Of a stretch of 64,000 nucleotides of DNA, positions 7,734 to 17,189 are shown in pieces. Position numbers and translations under genes: made by a program. Source of the DNA: Bacillota bacterium (lineage in GTDB: Bacteria > Bacillota > Clostridia > Christensenellales > Aristaeellaceae). The notes under the pieces were generated by a model. The model saw only the letters and a list, made by a program, of their open reading frames with translations. It was not told the DNA's origin and searched no databases. Numbering within the stretch: position 1 is the stretch's first letter; every line of letters starts with the position of its first letter. The stretch is from NCBI GenBank assembly GCA_023395615.1, contig JAEWYP010000031.1, forward strand, positions 12,292 through 76,291. Direction: 5' to 3'.

Positions 7734-9335
7734 TTACCGGGTAAACCGGAACAGGTTCCAGGAAAGTTTAGGCAGCGTGGCTGTTACAACGCCTTTCTCA
7801 CAGCGCGTGTCCGGGTCGGCCTTCGGCAGAATCACGTTCGGATTTTCGAAGGTGTTGCGCGCGTTTTCATCCTGCGAGGCCATCGTAAGGTGTTCCGCAA
7901 AGCGCCAGCCTTCAAAGCCGCGCGCGTCCAGCGTAAACGCCTGCGCATCCTCCCAGTCCGCGTTGATCACGAATACGGTCAGTTCGCCAGCCTCCTCGTT
8001 GAGCGCCGCGGCGGCCTGCACGCAGGCAACGTCGTCAAAGTCACCGTACTGGTTCATATCATCAATCGCATAGCCGTCCACATGGTAACGCTCGCACTCC
8101 ACCGGCACACCCAGCGATACGCCGCGGGCATAGCGGATCAGCTGGGTAAAGGGATAATACGCCGCGCCCTTCCACGCATGGTCGCGGTCGGTCATGCACA
8201 GGTCGCCCAGCCCGCCGGTCGCACACCCGATTTTCACACGGTCGGCATGACGCAGCAATACCAGCGGCGTCGACATGGAGGCCAGCGCGCGCGTCATCTC
8301 GCCGCTCGCAGGCGGCATCCGGCGACCGGACCAGTCGTCCGGGTCGTGGCGCACATACTGCTGGTCGGGGTCAATCTGGTAGAACGTATCGGCAGGCTGG
8401 CAACCGCCCAACCCGTAATGTGAAACGCCCTTCGGGCGCATGAAGCTGCCGTATTCGTCCAGCGACAGCATCATCGTTTTGCGCACGCGGAGTTTGGTTT
8501 TAAGGTAATCGCACAGCGCGGTTTCCGTTTGAATATACTTCTCAAACGCCTGATACCCGGCCATCAGCCCCGGCAGGTTGCCCGTCGGCGCGGAGTGGTA
8601 GTGGTGCATCGAAATATAATCCACTGTTTCGTAGCATTCCTGCAGCACCTGCCGATCCCAGTCGGGATAATGGTTCAGGAACGGTGAGGAGGAAACGCAC
8701 GCGATGGTTTCGCTTTTCGGGTCCACCCACTTGATCGCCTTGGAGGTTTCGTGCGCCAACACACCGTACCCGCGCGGGTCTTTCTCCCACGAGGCGACCT
8801 GCCACGGCCCGTCCATTTCGTTGCCCAGATACCATGTTTTCACGTTGTAGGGCGCTTTGTGGCCGTTGGCGGCGCGCAGGTCGGACCAGTATGTGCCCCC
8901 CTCGAAATTGGTGTATTCCACCAGATCGACCGCGTCGTTCAGGCTGCCGGTGCCCAGATTGAGCGTATACAGCGGCTCCGTGCCGATCCGCTCGGCCCAT
9001 TGCAGGTACTCGTCGTGGCCGACATCATTGGGGATATACTGGTGCCACGCAAGGTCAAGGCGTGTTTTTCGCGCTGCGCGCGGCCCGATGGAATCTTTCC
9101 AGCTCCAGCCGGAAACAAAGTTACCGCCCGGCAGGCGTACGCAAGGCAGCCCCGCCTGGCGCAACCCGTCTATATAATCCCGGCGGAAGCCCAGGTCGTC
9201 CGCCGTGGGATGCTTGGGGTTATACATGCTGCCGTTCACCATGGAACCGATGGGTTCCAGAAACGCGCCGAACAGCCGCGGCGAGATTTCGCCGATCCGG
9301 TAGGAGGGATGGATTGTAAGTTTCGCTTTTTTCAT
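7734..9335 (-). CDS. GH51 alpha-L-arabinofuranosidase
   Basis: 533 residues, no signal peptide, hence cytoplasmic. The (beta/alpha)8 catalytic domain carries the GH51 acid/base motif (WYLGNEMDGPW) and the nucleophile in LSLDEYG, followed by a C-terminal beta-sandwich. These enzymes release terminal L-arabinofuranose from arabinoxylan, arabinan or arabinoxyloglucan oligosaccharides. The ATG at 9335 follows AAAGGA at good spacing; the upstream codons to 9362 are not needed. A hairpin terminator (9411-9446) lies between it and the preceding GH95-like gene, so its expression may be lower than that of the first half of the operon. Confidence 0.92.
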   Translation of the reverse strand: MKKAKLTIHPSYRIGEISPRLFGAFLEPIGSMVNGSMYNPKHPTADDLGFRRDYIDGLRQAGLPCVRLPGGNFVSGWSWKDSIGPRAARKTRLDLAWHQYIPNDVGHDEYLQWAERIGTEPLYTLNLGTGSLNDAVDLVEYTNFEGGTYWSDLRAANGHKAPYNVKTWYLGNEMDGPWQVASWEKDPRGYGVLAHETSKAIKWVDPKSETIACVSSSPFLNHYPDWDRQVLQECYETVDYISMHHYHSAPTGNLPGLMAGYQAFEKYIQTETALCDYLKTKLRVRKTMMLSLDEYGSFMRPKGVSHYGLGGCQPADTFYQIDPDQQYVRHDPDDWSGRRMPPASGEMTRALASMSTPLVLLRHADRVKIGCATGGLGDLCMTDRDHAWKGAAYYPFTQLIRYARGVSLGVPVECERYHVDGYAIDDMNQYGDFDDVACVQAAAALNEEAGELTVFVINADWEDAQAFTLDARGFEGWRFAEHLTMASQDENARNTFENPNVILPKADPDTRCEKGVVTATLPKLSWNLFRFTR

Positions 9336-9410
9336 TCGGATCATCCTTTCCGCATACAGCACCGTTACCGCACGGCGCGCGTCTTTGCCCGCCTGTTTAA
9401 GACCCGTGTG

Positions 9411-9446
9411 AAAACGGTTCGCACGGCGGCGCGTGCGAACCGTTTT
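9411..9446 (-). terminator. Intra-operon hairpin terminator or attenuator
   Basis: AAAACGGTTCGCACG (9411-9425) pairs perfectly with 9432-9446 around a six-base loop; each flank supplies a run of four T on its 3' side. It lies in the 129-base gap between the GH95-like gene (stop at 9465) and GH51 (start 9335). No strong promoter was seen after it, so partial termination inside the operon is the simplest reading. Confidence 0.7.
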
Positions 9447-9464
9447 CGGGGAATTTTTACAGAA

Positions 9465-11882
9465 TCAATACTTGATTTCGACCATCGCGGTCTCTCCCTT
9501 GCCGAAAGCGAACTCCGCATGGTCGCCCTGCATCGGCAGCTCCGCCCCGTTCACGAAGATGCGGCATCCCGCGCGGCGGCACCGCAGCGTAAGCGTCTGC
9601 GCCTGATTGGATGTAATCGTCGCTTGAATACCCGACGGGTTCCATTCCATATGGTTTAGTTTGGCGAACGTATACAGCCATACGCCGTCGATGGCGCCTT
9701 CCGGCAGAGTTTCCGGCATGGCGGGCAGAAGCTCAACCACGCCCGGCATGGAGAAAACGCACATTTCCACCAGCAGCGCCGGCACCGCCCCCTGCAGATC
9801 AGGGAACACCCCGCGGTAGGGGAAGTGGCTGGTTTGCAGCGTACGGCGCACAAACCCGTGGTTTAGCAGCTGCGACAGGTTCTGTTCGGCCTCCTCCATA
9901 TCCTTTAAGCGGATGGCGGTAAAGGCGCGGTGGATGATGCCGTGGGCGGAATCGTCCTGCTGACCGCGTTTCCGGTTGGAGATGATGATGGCGCGGGTCA
10001 GTTCCGGCTCAGTTTCGGGCGTAATGGCACGGCCCGGCCACACATCGTAGTGGTGGGATACATGGCGATGGTTGTAGTTCTCCTCGATGTCCGCCCATGC
10101 CCATTCCTTTAACGCGCCCTCGGCGTCGAACAGATAGGTAGGCAGCGACGCAAGCTGTGCTTCCCAGTGCGGAATGTTCTCGGTCTCCACCCCCAGCGTA
10201 CGGCAACCGTCAATCAGGTTGTTGAGCACCTCGCGGCAGATGGCAATATCCATCACGGAGTTGATGCGCGTGGGGTTGATGCTTTTGCAGGTAACCGTTT
10301 CGTAGCCGGGGTTCGGCGTGGGATCTTCCGGAGAGAACGACGGATAGAAGATCGTCTTCCCATCCGGGCCGCGATCACAGGCATAATCCTCAAAGAACAG
10401 CGCCATTTCCTTCAACGCAGGGATTAACCGTTCCCGCAGGAAGTTTTGATCGCCCGTCACCAGATAATAACCCCACAACTCGTTATAAATCCAGCCCAGG
10501 CACCCCGTCCAGCAATAGTGCGGGTAGGTGTGGGAGAAGTGATAATACAGGCCGGAATCCGGGTCGCAGTGCACGCTTGCCAGCAGGCCGCGCGCGCCGA
10601 AAAGCAGTTTTGCGTTGGTGCGGAAGTCGTCAAATTTCGTCTCGTAAAAACGGAAGTACACATCCATCTCGTCAAAAAGGCCGGTATTATTGCCCGCGCA
10701 CACCTGCAGGTTGGTGTTGATGTTGTGCTGGCCCATCATGGGCGGCAACGCGCCGGTATCGTAAATCTGGAAGAACCGGCCCATGTCGTACAGCTTATCC
10801 AGCAGGGTGGGGTCCAGCTCGTTCACGGAATGGGTACGCTCCAGCAGTTCCTCGCCGGAAAGCACAGCGTCTTCCGGCTTGCCCAGATGGATACGGGAAC
10901 GATCCATCCGCTCGCCGATATGCGCTTCGTTGCCTTTCAGCAGCGCGTCAAAATCCGGCTTCATCGCCAGCAGCGCGTCGCCAACCTGCCTGGCGCATTC
11001 AAACGTAAAGTTATCTTCAAACTTCACGGTTTTGGTCAGCACCATCATGCCGTCTGCTCCGCGAACGCTGACGCCCTTTTCCTTTTTGGTGATCGAACCG
11101 TTCACCGGCAGGAAGCGGATGGCGGAAACGTAGCCCTTATGGCCAAAGTCCGGGTTATACGCCCAGGCGAGGGTGATCAGCTGATCGGTAATCGTAAGCT
11201 CGTGGGTGCTGCCCGTAAACTTCTGCTCCATGAAATGGTTCCCGTATTGGATGGGGCGGTTGGGCAGCTGCAGCGTCACATCCACATCCAGCTGCCCGGC
11301 AGGGGCGCTGAAGCGGGTTACGGTCACGTCGCCGTCGTAAGCCGCAAAGCTCTCCGTGCGATATACGCCGCGCTCGTTTGCCCAGGTGGAGGCGATCAGC
11401 CCGGTTTGCATATCCAGCCAGCGCAGATAGTCCCACGTTTTTTTCTGTTCCGGCTGCTGAAACGTAAGCCAGAAAGCGGTGTGCAGCCGCGGCGAACCGG
11501 TGGGGTACACCACTTTATTGTTAAAATTCATGTATTTACCGAAACCGGCCGCCTTCTGGGCCTCGTCCAGCAGGGCGTCCGTTTCCTCAGGCTTGCCTTC
11601 CAGCAGCAGCTGGCGGATACGAGGCAGCACGCCGCTTAAATCCGGCGGTTCGGGCGTTTTGGCCCAAAGCGGCTCATAGAGCATTTCCTGGGTAAAAGAC
11701 ATTTCATCGTCATACGGACGGCCGGAAGCATGGATACGCTGCGAGCCGTTGCCCGTGATAAAATCATCGTCGGAACTGGTAGCGGGGGCGATGGAGCAGA
11801 TGTTGTGCTCGGGAAGGATTCCGTGCCGTTTTTCTGCAGGGATAAACTCGATCGGGTATCGGTAGGCAGCATAATCGATCAT
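9465..11882 (-). CDS. Divergent GH95-like glycoside hydrolase (copy B)
   Basis: 805 residues, cytoplasmic. The layout is GH95: N-terminal beta-domain (ITGNGSQ near 47), linker, (alpha/alpha)6 barrel with PHYCWTGCLGWIYNE, and a C-terminal beta-domain. Residues lining up with the GH95 catalytic set are present: the Asn-x-Asn of NINTNLQVC, the Glu of YPSFSPED and the Asp of PDLQGA. GH95 members are alpha-L-fucosidases or alpha-L-galactosidases. This protein differs clearly from the canonical copy at 29553-31910 but closely resembles 17190-19613, so substrate specificity may have shifted. It follows the sugar-binding protein gene; AAAGGA precedes the ATG. Confidence 0.8.
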   Translation of the reverse strand: MIDYAAYRYPIEFIPAEKRHGILPEHNICSIAPATSSDDDFITGNGSQRIHASGRPYDDEMSFTQEMLYEPLWAKTPEPPDLSGVLPRIRQLLLEGKPEETDALLDEAQKAAGFGKYMNFNNKVVYPTGSPRLHTAFWLTFQQPEQKKTWDYLRWLDMQTGLIASTWANERGVYRTESFAAYDGDVTVTRFSAPAGQLDVDVTLQLPNRPIQYGNHFMEQKFTGSTHELTITDQLITLAWAYNPDFGHKGYVSAIRFLPVNGSITKKEKGVSVRGADGMMVLTKTVKFEDNFTFECARQVGDALLAMKPDFDALLKGNEAHIGERMDRSRIHLGKPEDAVLSGEELLERTHSVNELDPTLLDKLYDMGRFFQIYDTGALPPMMGQHNINTNLQVCAGNNTGLFDEMDVYFRFYETKFDDFRTNAKLLFGARGLLASVHCDPDSGLYYHFSHTYPHYCWTGCLGWIYNELWGYYLVTGDQNFLRERLIPALKEMALFFEDYACDRGPDGKTIFYPSFSPEDPTPNPGYETVTCKSINPTRINSVMDIAICREVLNNLIDGCRTLGVETENIPHWEAQLASLPTYLFDAEGALKEWAWADIEENYNHRHVSHHYDVWPGRAITPETEPELTRAIIISNRKRGQQDDSAHGIIHRAFTAIRLKDMEEAEQNLSQLLNHGFVRRTLQTSHFPYRGVFPDLQGAVPALLVEMCVFSMPGVVELLPAMPETLPEGAIDGVWLYTFAKLNHMEWNPSGIQATITSNQAQTLTLRCRRAGCRIFVNGAELPMQGDHAEFAFGKGETAMVEIKY

Positions 11883-11908
11883 AAGGTTTTCCTTTCATGG
11901 GCATTCCT

Positions 11909-11938
11909 GTCCGGGGACGCCCGCAGGCGCCCCCGGAC
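11909..11938 (-). other. Stable hairpin after the binding-protein gene
   Basis: GTCCGGGG and CGCC at the left pair with GGCG and CCCCGGAC at the right (11909-11938). There is no T tract on the minus strand, so it is not a standard terminator. Its place directly after the solute-binding protein gene fits the known habit of 3'-stabilising hairpins that keep binding-protein mRNA more abundant than downstream mRNA. A similar hairpin follows the other binding-protein gene (62506-62534). Confidence 0.5.
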
Positions 11939-11961
11939 GTTTGCATGGGAGATTTGCTTTC

Positions 11962-13605
11962 TTACTTGGCGAGGTAACGTTCGTACGCGGTCTGGTAGCA
12001 GTCGATCGCCTCCTGGATGCCCATCTCGTCCACCTGCGCAAGCAGAGTGTCCAGATCTTCCAGCGGACGGGTGCCGGTAATCACAGAGAGGTATACTTCG
12101 GAAACCGCCGTATTCACATCGGTGATAATCCGGTTGTAAGTCTCAGCCTCGTCGGCAGTCAGGGAGAACGTGGGCTTTAACAGGCCCGGGTCGCCCTTGG
12201 CATAGTTCTGGTGCAGGATCACCGCATCCGGATCAATCAGGTTCAGGGATGCCCAGGCTTCGTAGCTCATCGCCTTAGGCCATGCGCCCAGCGTGGGCAG
12301 CGCGTACTTAAACACAGCGTCGGACATGGAGTAATCCGGGTCCTTGGTGACCAGATCGGTCCAGTGTTTGGTGCCATCCGCATCCTTGGTGTAGGATACG
12401 CCTTCGATGCCCCAGTTGATCAGGTCGGAACCTTCGTCGGAATACAGATAGTTGATCAGTTCCAGGCACTTATCCACCGTGCCGTGCTTCACAGCCGCCG
12501 TAGTGATCACGGTCGGCTGGCCGGAACCTGCGTAGCTGACCATGGCGTTGTCGGCATCGTAGGCGTAAGGCACGCCGTCGGAGCCCGCAAGCGGCACAAG
12601 GCCGTAGATCATCACATCGTCGGGGTTGGCGTAGCCAGCCTCGGTCATCGTGGCTTTCAGCGCCTTCTTATAATTCAGCACGCTGTCCGGGAAGCAGAAG
12701 AACACGCCGGCCTTGTCGCCCGTGATCTTGGCGGAGCAGGCTTCGTACTTCTGGGATACGTATTCGGGATCGATCAGGCCTTCCGAATACCACTTGCGCA
12801 TGGTGGTTACGTAGTCCTTGAAATTTTTACCGTCGTTGTATTCGGTCCAGTAGGTCATCTTGCCGGTCTGCGGATCGCGGTACATCGTGTTTACCTTCAG
12901 GCCGAAGGCAGCGGAGAGGCTGTCCATCATCGGATGGACGGTTGTCCACCAGTTGCAGGAGGTCAGCGGGATTTCGTCGTTCGGGTCGCCATTGCCGTTG
13001 GCATCCTGCTCTTTGAAGGCCGTAAGCACGGTGTAGAGCTCGTCGATCGTGGTGGGCACCGCCAGGTTCAGGCGATCCAGCCAGTCCTTGCGGATGGCGT
13101 AGCCCCAATAGGCGGAACGGGCGATGTTCGTTTCATAGTGGCAGAAGAAATCAATGGAGCCATCGTCCAGCGTTACGGCGCGGCGGATGTTTTCGTTGGA
13201 ATCAATGATGTTAAACCAGTTGGGTACCTTGGCTTTGTAATCCGGGTTGGTGCTGATGGGCAGGATGATGCCATCCTCCACGCCCGCTTCGGCGCCGCCG
13301 TTGTAGTTGTTCCAGTCGAAGAACAGCAGGTCCGGATAATCGCCGGAAACCAGCATGATGTTCACGGCCGTGTTGTAATCGTCGGTGCTGGCGGGGCCGA
13401 TGATTTTGATTTTCACGTTCAGCCGTTTTTCAAGCTCCTGAAACCACGCGGCGTCGCTGTAATAAGCGATGGAGTTCCGGGCAAGGTCCTGCCGGAAATA
13501 GGTGATTTCCACGGGGGCTTCGCTGCTTGTGGTCTCAGCGAAACTGCTGGGTACCAGGCATAGCAACAGGGCGAGCGCACAAATCAGGGATACCAGTTTC
13601 TTCAT
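11962..13605 (-). CDS. Extracellular sugar-binding protein of an Lpl-type ABC importer
   Basis: 547 residues. MKKLVSLICALALLLCLV is a signal peptide with probable cleavage after SSFA; no lipobox is seen. The mature protein is a large family-1 type solute-binding protein (LplA-like; EF-hand-like DANGNGDPNDE near residue 200 is typical of this group). It should deliver an oligosaccharide to the two permeases encoded just upstream (13662-15553). The ATG at 13605 follows AGGAGGAA; the frame upstream of it is not needed. It is the third gene of the ABC set and the most likely to be strongly expressed, given the hairpin behind it. Confidence 0.88.
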   Translation of the reverse strand: MKKLVSLICALALLLCLVPSSFAETTSSEAPVEITYFRQDLARNSIAYYSDAAWFQELEKRLNVKIKIIGPASTDDYNTAVNIMLVSGDYPDLLFFDWNNYNGGAEAGVEDGIILPISTNPDYKAKVPNWFNIIDSNENIRRAVTLDDGSIDFFCHYETNIARSAYWGYAIRKDWLDRLNLAVPTTIDELYTVLTAFKEQDANGNGDPNDEIPLTSCNWWTTVHPMMDSLSAAFGLKVNTMYRDPQTGKMTYWTEYNDGKNFKDYVTTMRKWYSEGLIDPEYVSQKYEACSAKITGDKAGVFFCFPDSVLNYKKALKATMTEAGYANPDDVMIYGLVPLAGSDGVPYAYDADNAMVSYAGSGQPTVITTAAVKHGTVDKCLELINYLYSDEGSDLINWGIEGVSYTKDADGTKHWTDLVTKDPDYSMSDAVFKYALPTLGAWPKAMSYEAWASLNLIDPDAVILHQNYAKGDPGLLKPTFSLTADEAETYNRIITDVNTAVSEVYLSVITGTRPLEDLDTLLAQVDEMGIQEAIDCYQTAYERYLAK

Positions 13606-13661
13606 GGTTCTTCCTCCTTTATATTCACTTCCATGGCTTCCGCCATGTAGCGTTCCAAACA

Positions 13662-14594
13662 TCAGCCCTTCAGGGCGCCGATCATGATTCCCTTGGTAAA
13701 GTATTTCTGCAGGGGGATATACACACAGATAATCGGAACGACCGAAACGATGATCGTAGCATATTTCAGCAGCATGCGCGTCGCGCTGTCCTCGCCGGTC
13801 TGGTAGGTGGTGCCCGCGCCCGACGAAGCGGAGGCGTCGTTGATAATCAGAATCTGGCGCAGCACCATCTGCAGCGGGTATTTTTTAGAATCCTGAATAT
13901 ACAACAGGGCGCTCGTCCAACTGTTCCAGTAGCCGACCATCACAAACAGCGAGATAGCTACAATGGTGGGAACGATCAGCGGAATCATAATCCGGATCAG
14001 GATGCGCAGTTCTCCCGCGCCGTCCAGCGCCGCCGATTCTATCATCTCCTGCGGTACGCCGGAAATCGCGGTGCGCAGGATGATAACGTAAAACGTGTTG
14101 ATCAGCCCCGGTACGATCAACGCCCAGATGCTGTCGATCAGACCCACGGCTTTTACGATCAGGTAGGTGGGTACCATGCCGCCGTTAAAGTACATCGTAA
14201 AGACCGCCGCGACGGTAAAGAAGCCATGCAGCATGGTTCCCCGCCGGGACAGCACATAAGCGAACAGCAGCGATGCCATCATGTTGCAGGCCGTACCGAC
14301 CGTCGCCAGGAAAAGGGTGACGAGGTAGCCGTTCCAGATGGCCGAATAATTGAATACGTACGCATACCCTTTCAGGGAGAAACCCAGCGGGGCAAGCAGC
14401 ACGCCGGAATGGGCAAACAGCCGAAGCGGATCGCTAAGCGACGCAAACAGCACATACAAAAAGGGGTAGAGTGTAACGGCAACCAGAAACAGCATAAACA
14501 CGATGTTTACGATGTCGAATACCTTGCTCCCCGTAGACGGATTGCCATAATACCATACCTTTTTACGGGTTCTCGCGCGGACGGTTGTGTTCAT
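13662..14594 (-). CDS. ABC sugar permease, LplC/YtcP type
   Basis: 310 residues with six transmembrane helices and the permease loop ESAALDGAGELRILIRIMIP (EAA-type motif near residue 190), where the shared ATPase docks. It resembles the C-type permeases of Lpl/Ytc sugar importers. The ATG at 14594 is set by AAAGGAG; the ORF can extend seven codons further from a TTG, but that would overlap the ribosome binding site. It lies 14 bases after the partner permease and upstream of the binding protein. No sugar ATPase is encoded in this locus, so a general MsmX-like ATPase elsewhere is expected. Confidence 0.9.
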   Translation of the reverse strand: MNTTVRARTRKKVWYYGNPSTGSKVFDIVNIVFMLFLVAVTLYPFLYVLFASLSDPLRLFAHSGVLLAPLGFSLKGYAYVFNYSAIWNGYLVTLFLATVGTACNMMASLLFAYVLSRRGTMLHGFFTVAAVFTMYFNGGMVPTYLIVKAVGLIDSIWALIVPGLINTFYVIILRTAISGVPQEMIESAALDGAGELRILIRIMIPLIVPTIVAISLFVMVGYWNSWTSALLYIQDSKKYPLQMVLRQILIINDASASSGAGTTYQTGEDSATRMLLKYATIIVSVVPIICVYIPLQKYFTKGIMIGALKG

Positions 14595-14608
14595 TCGTAT
14601 CGTCTCCT

Positions 14609-15553
14609 TTACCAAAGTGACGTTTCGTTCACTTTTCGGCTGATCCCGTTCACCAGAATGAGCAGCAGGAAGTTGAACAGCGAGTTAAACAGCCCAACCG
14701 CCGTAGCGTAGCTGTAATTTCCCTTTTGCATGCCGTAGCGGTACACAAACGACGCGATCACGTCCGACGTTTCATAAATGGATTCGTTATAAAGCAGGAT
14801 GATTTTTTCAAAACCGAGGCTCATCATGCTGCCCATGCGCAGAATCAGCATAATCACAATCGTGGGCATGATGCCCGGCAGCGTCACGTGCAGAACGCGC
14901 TTGAAACGGTTGCAGCCATCGATGGCTGCCGCGTCGTACAGTTCCATATCCACAGCGCTCAGGGCGGACAGATAGATGATGGAGCTGTAGCCGACCTCCT
15001 GCCAGATGTTGCTGCCGACATAGATGCCCCGGAAATACTTCGGGTCCTGCATAAAAATGGTCATCTGACCCCCCAGCAGTTGGATGATCTGATTGACCAG
15101 GCCGTTGGAGGAGAAAAAGTCCAGAATGATACCGCACACAACCACCTGCGAAATAAAGTGCGGCATATAAGTGACCGTCTGCACGATGCGTTTGTAGCGG
15201 TTGGAGCGCAGCTCGTTCAGCAGCAGCGCCAGCAGGATCGGGGCCGGAAAGCCAAATAGCAGATCGTAAAAATTTATCAGCAACGTATTGCGCAGCAACC
15301 GCCAGAAATAGTAACTGCCAAAGAACTGATCGAAGTATTTAAACCAGGGATCCGCCCATGCACTGCCGAAGATTCCGCGAGCAGCGCGGAAGTTTTTAAA
15401 AGCGATTACGATGCCGCCCATCGGCAGATAACAGAAGATGATATAATAGGCCAGGCACAGGAAGCCCATGGCATAGATGATTCTGTTCCTTCTCAGGTCC
15501 CTGGCGAGCCGTTTGTGAAACCGCTGGGCAGGGATCGCTCCGTTGCTGGTCAA
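14609..15553 (-). CDS. ABC sugar permease, LplB/YteP type
   Basis: 314 residues; six transmembrane helices preceded by a short basic N terminus, typical of LplB/YteP permeases (YLPMGGIVIAFKNF after the first helix). The EAA loop reads YDAAAIDGCNRFKRVLHVTL. It forms the heterodimeric channel with the 13662-14594 product. It is separated by 63 bases from the PNPOx-like gene upstream, with no terminator seen, so it is probably in the same transcription unit as the esterase and GH95 genes. Confidence 0.9.
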   Translation of the reverse strand: MTSNGAIPAQRFHKRLARDLRRNRIIYAMGFLCLAYYIIFCYLPMGGIVIAFKNFRAARGIFGSAWADPWFKYFDQFFGSYYFWRLLRNTLLINFYDLLFGFPAPILLALLLNELRSNRYKRIVQTVTYMPHFISQVVVCGIILDFFSSNGLVNQIIQLLGGQMTIFMQDPKYFRGIYVGSNIWQEVGYSSIIYLSALSAVDMELYDAAAIDGCNRFKRVLHVTLPGIMPTIVIMLILRMGSMMSLGFEKIILLYNESIYETSDVIASFVYRYGMQKGNYSYATAVGLFNSLFNFLLLILVNGISRKVNETSLW

Positions 15554-15616
15554 TTGGCTCCTCCCCCTTCATGGAATCTCAAGATAAACCCGCTGCCGTT
15601 TTGGCGTCGGTTGCGT

Positions 15617-16012
15617 TTAGAAGCGGATCACCTGTGGCGTTCCCCCGAAAGTCTCAATCGTCGCAACGACATCTTTCAGGTAGGCCACCTCCATCAGGCC
15701 GTCATCCGCCGCATACATCCGTTTCAGGGCCGGGTTGCTTTCCAGCATGTGCTCGCGGGCCTCCGGGCGAGAATCCACCACAGCCTGTGCGGCTACACGA
15801 ATCCACCTTCCGTCGGCGTTCATGGCGCAAAGTTCCAGTTTCGGGTCAGCCAGAAGCTGCGCATATACTTTTTTCCGGTTGTTTGTTACGATATAAAGCT
15901 TGTCCTCAAAAACATCCAGCGCGCCGAAGGGACGCACCCTGGGCTGGTCGCCCTCGCAGGTTGCCACATAGAAAGTGCCGCACCCCTTTAAAAACTCAAC
16001 CGCCTCATTCAT
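15617..16012 (-). CDS. PNPOx-fold flavin-binding protein
   Basis: 131 residues, close to the whole length of a single split-barrel domain. The motif pattern (FYVATCEGDQPRVRPFGAL, then LYIVTNNRKKVYAQL) is the FMN- or F420-binding pyridoxamine 5'-phosphate oxidase-like family found in many anaerobes. Such proteins reduce small substrates or act as flavin carriers. Its start overlaps the esterase stop by eight bases, so the two are coupled. Its presence inside a glycan operon with MoaF- and NTF2-like genes supports processing of a non-sugar aglycone; that link is inference. Confidence 0.78.
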   Translation of the reverse strand: MNEAVEFLKGCGTFYVATCEGDQPRVRPFGALDVFEDKLYIVTNNRKKVYAQLLADPKLELCAMNADGRWIRVAAQAVVDSRPEAREHMLESNPALKRMYAADDGLMEVAYLKDVVATIETFGGTPQVIRF

Positions 16013-17177
16013 CGTCAGTTACTCCCTTTCTAAAAAGCAATTCCAGAAACACCCGTGCCGAGCGCCGCCAGACATCCCATTCGTGGTATCCAGGGCAGGT
16101 GAAAAAGCGAATATCCAGCCCCCGGTCTCCGTATTCCGCCATCTTCATGCGCAGTTCTTCACACATCGGCTCCTGCTCGCCCGCGGAAACAAATAAAAGG
16201 TCGAACGTTTTGGCAAACTTTTCCGGGCTCCGGAACAGCTCCGTTCCGTCAAACCCAAAACCGCTTTCCCGGAAACCGCCGCTGAACACCCCGGCGTTTG
16301 CGAACCGGTCGCTGTGCCGGATTACACCCGCGTTGGTCTGCATCCCGCCCATGGACAGCCCGGCCATCGCGCGGCCGTGTCGGTTAGCGACGGCGCGATA
16401 TCTGCTCTCGATAAAGGCGGTGCATTCGTCCGCCAGAACATCGTCGATGCTTCCGGCCGCCGGGTCGCCCGTGCCGTCGGGGCGGAAGGCGTAGCCGTCG
16501 TTCATCACCACGAGCATTTCTTTCATCCTGCCCTGCGCCAGCAGGTTATCGCAGATATAGTTGATCTTGCCCTGCCACAGCCACCCGGTCTCGTTCTCCC
16601 CGCCGCCGTGCTGCAGGTACAGTACCGGATAACGCCGATCGGGGTTTTCGTAGTAAGCGGGGGGCGTGTAAACGTAGCAGCAACGGGTGCGGCCCGTAAG
16701 GCGGCAGGGATACAGCTCCATGTGCACCGTGCCGTGCGGCACGTTTTGCAGCAGGTAAAATTCCGCGTCGGGGTCGCCGGGCATTTCAAAATAGTTGACC
16801 GGGCGGAAGCCGCCGTACCCGACCGGCGCCAGCGTGTTGATCGTGCGCACGCCGTCCACGTAAAAATCGCAGTAGTGGAAGCCCCCGCTGATGCCGCCGG
16901 CGACACACTGCCAGTAACCATCGCCGACCGGATGCAGGTCGTAGCTTTCCGGCATGGAACCGCCCCAGCCCGCCACCCGCACGCTGTGCGCGTCCTCCGC
17001 GTGAAAGTTGAACTCCGCAACGCCGAAGTCCAGCACTCTTACGCCCTGCTTTTCATCGATATAGTGGAGTTCCCGCCGCCCGTTTACCAGATCGGCGACG
17101 ACCTTCTTGTTCAGCGGATCGAAGAAGAGCGCGTGCTGGTTCAACGCTTGATTGTTTAAAACCTCATCCCGGTTCAT
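16005..17177 (-). CDS. CE1-like esterase with N-terminal beta-sandwich
   Basis: 390 residues, no signal peptide. An N-terminal E-set/CBM48-like domain (about 20-125) is followed by an alpha/beta-hydrolase of the esterase D/CE1 group. The nucleophile elbow is GLSMGG and the catalytic His lies in GYHEWDVWR near the C terminus. Relatives include feruloyl and acetyl esterases working on plant cell-wall oligosaccharides. AAGGAGG overlaps the stop region of the upstream GH95 gene, and its own 3' end overlaps the PNPOx-like gene. Removal of ferulate or acetate from imported oligosaccharides is a fair inference. Confidence 0.85.
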   Translation of the reverse strand: MNRDEVLNNQALNQHALFFDPLNKKVVADLVNGRRELHYIDEKQGVRVLDFGVAEFNFHAEDAHSVRVAGWGGSMPESYDLHPVGDGYWQCVAGGISGGFHYCDFYVDGVRTINTLAPVGYGGFRPVNYFEMPGDPDAEFYLLQNVPHGTVHMELYPCRLTGRTRCCYVYTPPAYYENPDRRYPVLYLQHGGGENETGWLWQGKINYICDNLLAQGRMKEMLVVMNDGYAFRPDGTGDPAAGSIDDVLADECTAFIESRYRAVANRHGRAMAGLSMGGMQTNAGVIRHSDRFANAGVFSGGFRESGFGFDGTELFRSPEKFAKTFDLLFVSAGEQEPMCEELRMKMAEYGDRGLDIRFFTCPGYHEWDVWRRSARVFLELLFRKGVTDDE

Positions 17178-17189
17178 CCTTCGGCCTCC

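Noticed and set aside
11909..11938. Rho-independent terminator
   Set aside because: The stem is strong but no T tract follows on the minus strand.
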